Shown here piece after piece: positions 62,617 through 64,000 of a stretch of DNA of 64,000 bases. Numbering within the stretch: the stretch's first letter is position 1; each line of letters starts with the position of its first letter. Location of the stretch: assembly GCF_001629735.1 (NCBI RefSeq), contig NZ_CP015224.1, positions 1,860,001 through 1,924,000 of the forward strand, given 5' to 3'. The notes under the pieces are model-generated. The model was given only the letters and a program-made list of their open reading frames with translations. It was not told the origin of the DNA and searched no databases. The stretch comes from Lysinibacillus sphaericus (GTDB taxonomy: Bacteria; Bacillota; Bacilli; Bacillales_A; Planococcaceae). The translations under genes and the position numbers were made by a program.

Positions 62617-63472
62617 TTCGACTAAACGTACGATTGACTAGGTAAATTCCGACTAGTATGAATAATCCCCCTCCCATGAAAGATGGTTGTAATGGTTCAT
62701 CTAATAACAGCCAGCCCGTTAACACGCCAAAAAAAGGAGCTAAAAACAAATAGGCGCTTGTTTTCCCAGGGTCACTATTTTGCAGTAAATAATACCAGCC
62801 TGCAAATTGGATAATGGAGGAAAAGAGGCTAAGCCATAATAAAATCAGCAATGAATGCTGATTGACCATAAAAAACGGTTGCTCTAATAATGTACTCGAT
62901 AGGAAAAGAAGCAAGCCCCCAAACAGCATTTGATAGGCTGATAAAACCCAAGTATCAAATAACGCCCCCCATTCTTTCGCTAATAATGTGGCAATCGCCC
63001 AAAAAACAGCCGATAAAAATCCAAATAGAAGTCCTATTTTCCATTCAACCTGAGCACCCATCGTGATCATCACACCGATTAAACCAAGAAAAACACCTAC
63101 CCATTGATGAACATGGTAACGTGCTTTAGTAAAAAGGGTGGCAAATAGGACAACAAGTAGTGGGTTTGTAAATGTTAAAATAGAGGATTCACTTGCTGTA
63201 ATGGTACGGAGGCTTAGAAATATACACCCCATCACTCCCGCCGTTTGAAATCCGCCAAGGATTAATAGCTTCCCCCACTCTTTCCCTGTTGTTGGGTGCT
63301 GTCTTTTCAAGAGGATAACGATAATAGCCATGATGATTCCTGCCAATATAAATCTCAGGGCAGCAAGCAATAAAGGGGATGAATAAGGTAAACCTAATTT
63401 TACGACTGCGAAAGATGAACCCATTAAAAAGGTTGTTACTACTAATAAAGCTATAAATTGATAGTTTTTCAT
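62597..63472 (-). CDS. EamA/DMT superfamily transporter
   Basis: This 291-residue protein has ten predicted membrane helices made of two EamA repeats (about 6-138 and 150-283), typical of drug/metabolite exporters for amino acids or nucleotides. The N-terminal MGSSFAVVKLGLPYSSP and RFILAG segments are characteristic. AAGGAG lies ten bases before the ATG. It stands alone; the substrate is unknown. Confidence 0.87.
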   Translation of the reverse strand: MKNYQFIALLVVTTFLMGSSFAVVKLGLPYSSPLLLAALRFILAGIIMAIIVILLKRQHPTTGKEWGKLLILGGFQTAGVMGCIFLSLRTITASESSILTFTNPLLVVLFATLFTKARYHVHQWVGVFLGLIGVMITMGAQVEWKIGLLFGFLSAVFWAIATLLAKEWGALFDTWVLSAYQMLFGGLLLFLSSTLLEQPFFMVNQHSLLILLWLSLFSSIIQFAGWYYLLQNSDPGKTSAYLFLAPFFGVLTGWLLLDEPLQPSFMGGGLFILVGIYLVNRTFSRTKDLRS

Positions 63473-63573
63473 ACAACATACTCCTTAGCTGATTTTTGAT
63501 CACTCTATTTGAATTATAAACAGGCAATGATTCAACATTCATCGAAGTATGGATTACATCTAGTTTTGAAACA

Positions 63574-63607
63574 TAAAAAAACTTACCTCCATCATGATAG
63601 AGGTAAG
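63574..63607 (-). terminator. Terminator of the alpha/beta hydrolase gene
   Basis: CTTACCTC pairs with GAGGTAAG around a loop, followed on the minus strand by seven T. Confidence 0.7.
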
Positions 63608-63613
63608 ACGCTT

Positions 63614-64000
63614 TCACGATTCATGATTCATAAATTTTTTCAGATTTTCAGCAATTTCTCGTGATTTTGTATGGTGTAAGTAATGATCTCCATCCATTAT
63701 AATGACTTTGCCATGCACTGAATTTTCAACCTGCTCCTCATGGAGTGGTATCCAGTTTTTCTCAATTCCATCATTGTTGTTCGCCTGAACAAATAACAAA
63801 AGAGGTAAATCTTTAGGGAATGTAAGGTTTTCTGCTTCTTTAAACTTTTGATATATCCCCTTCAGTTCATTGGAAGTACTCGTATTATAAAAGTTTTTAA
63901 GGGTAATCATCCTAATTTGCTCTTTTGTTTCATCGTCATAAGGTAACCCAGCATATGGATCAGTATCCGATAGTTTTAGAGCTACTCTAGCAATGCCTGA
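63614..64000 (-). CDS. Alpha/beta hydrolase, C-terminal part (5' end outside window)
   Basis: This open frame continues without a break from the right window edge to the stop at 63614, giving the last 128 residues. The final part, GKVIIMDGDHYLHHTKSREI, holds the expected catalytic histidine (GDHYLHH) of an alpha/beta hydrolase near the C-terminus, and LPLLLFVQANND precedes the usual position of the acid residue. The nucleophile serine would lie outside the window. An internal ATG at 63910 lacks a ribosome site and is not the start. Specificity is unknown. Confidence 0.75.
   Translation of the reverse strand, partial: SGIARVALKLSDTDPYAGLPYDDETKEQIRMITLKNFYNTSTSNELKGIYQKFKEAENLTFPKDLPLLLFVQANNNDGIEKNWIPLHEEQVENSVHGKVIIMDGDHYLHHTKSREIAENLKKFMNHES

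Noticed and set aside
1..64000. tRNA, rRNA, CRISPR array, intact insertion sequence or phage genes
   Set aside because: No cloverleaf, rRNA segment, regular repeat-spacer array, transposase or integrase frame was recognised anywhere in the window.

Overview
The window reads as chromosome from a low-GC Gram-positive of the Bacillales, most likely Lysinibacillus or a close relative. The evidence is strong AGGAGG-type ribosome sites, many TTG and GTG starts, Rho-independent terminators, and gene sets laid out as in Bacillus: pbuE under a purine riboswitch, bmrC-bmrD behind a leader peptide, a yvgK-yvgL-yvgM type molybdate locus, and a yrhE-like formate dehydrogenase. The genus is inferred; there is no rRNA here.

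Bases 1-14,960 are ordinary housekeeping and stress genes. They comprise a purine efflux pump with a guanine-type riboswitch, a signal peptidase, a LytR-CpsA-Psr ligase, an M24 peptidase plus class V aminotransferase operon that shares an operator-like motif with a nearby IclR regulator, an SDR-MarR operon, the BmrCD multidrug exporter with its attenuator, and a tandem pair of CrcB/Fluc fluoride channels. Two families of palindromic hairpins recur at about 1.3-1.5 kb and 9.2-9.35 kb, where they serve as terminators.

Bases 15,140-40,960 hold one minus-strand operon of about 26 kb encoding a hybrid trans-AT polyketide/nonribosomal peptide assembly line that I do not recognise as a known product. 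In transcription order it has a Sfp-type phosphopantetheinyl transferase, a KS-T-C-A(interrupted by a methyltransferase)-T-E megasynthase, an MFS exporter, a KS-degenerate KR-T synthase, a stand-alone acyltransferase, an A-T-C-A-T NRPS, a C-A-T NRPS, a thioesterase, a lysine 2,3-aminomutase and a methyltransferase. Domain logic suggests a working order unlike the gene order: A-T-C-A-T (Leu-like, Ser-like), then KS-KR-T, then KS-T-C-A(MT, Asn code)-T-E, then C-A-T (basic residue, possibly beta-lysine), then release. The predicted scaffold is Leu-Ser-diketide-D-(methyl)Asn-Lys/Orn/beta-Lys.

Bases 40,960-43,640 are a scarred accessory strip. It holds decayed gene fragments, inverted repeats, a secreted glycine-rich protein followed by a tiny two-helix membrane ORF with a probable CTG start (a bacteriocin/immunity-like pair, by inference), and the first 21 codons of a broken TRIC/UPF0126 (YvgT-like) gene that marks a rearrangement boundary.

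Bases 43,840-58,990 form a molybdenum cofactor and formate dehydrogenase region: a molybdate-responsive regulator, modAB without modC, moaD-moaE-mobB-moeA-moeB, moaB-mobA-moaC, moaA-fdhD-mpsC-like, and fdhA-DUF1641-mrp behind a leader with tandem terminator hairpins. Uptake, cofactor synthesis, cofactor sulfuration (FdhD), the Mo enzyme and an iron-sulfur carrier (Mrp) thus sit together. Bases 59,000-64,000 contain small hypothetical genes, a CbrC-like protein, a monooxygenase-fold protein, an ArsR-type regulator, an EamA transporter and the 3' part of an alpha/beta hydrolase cut by the window end.
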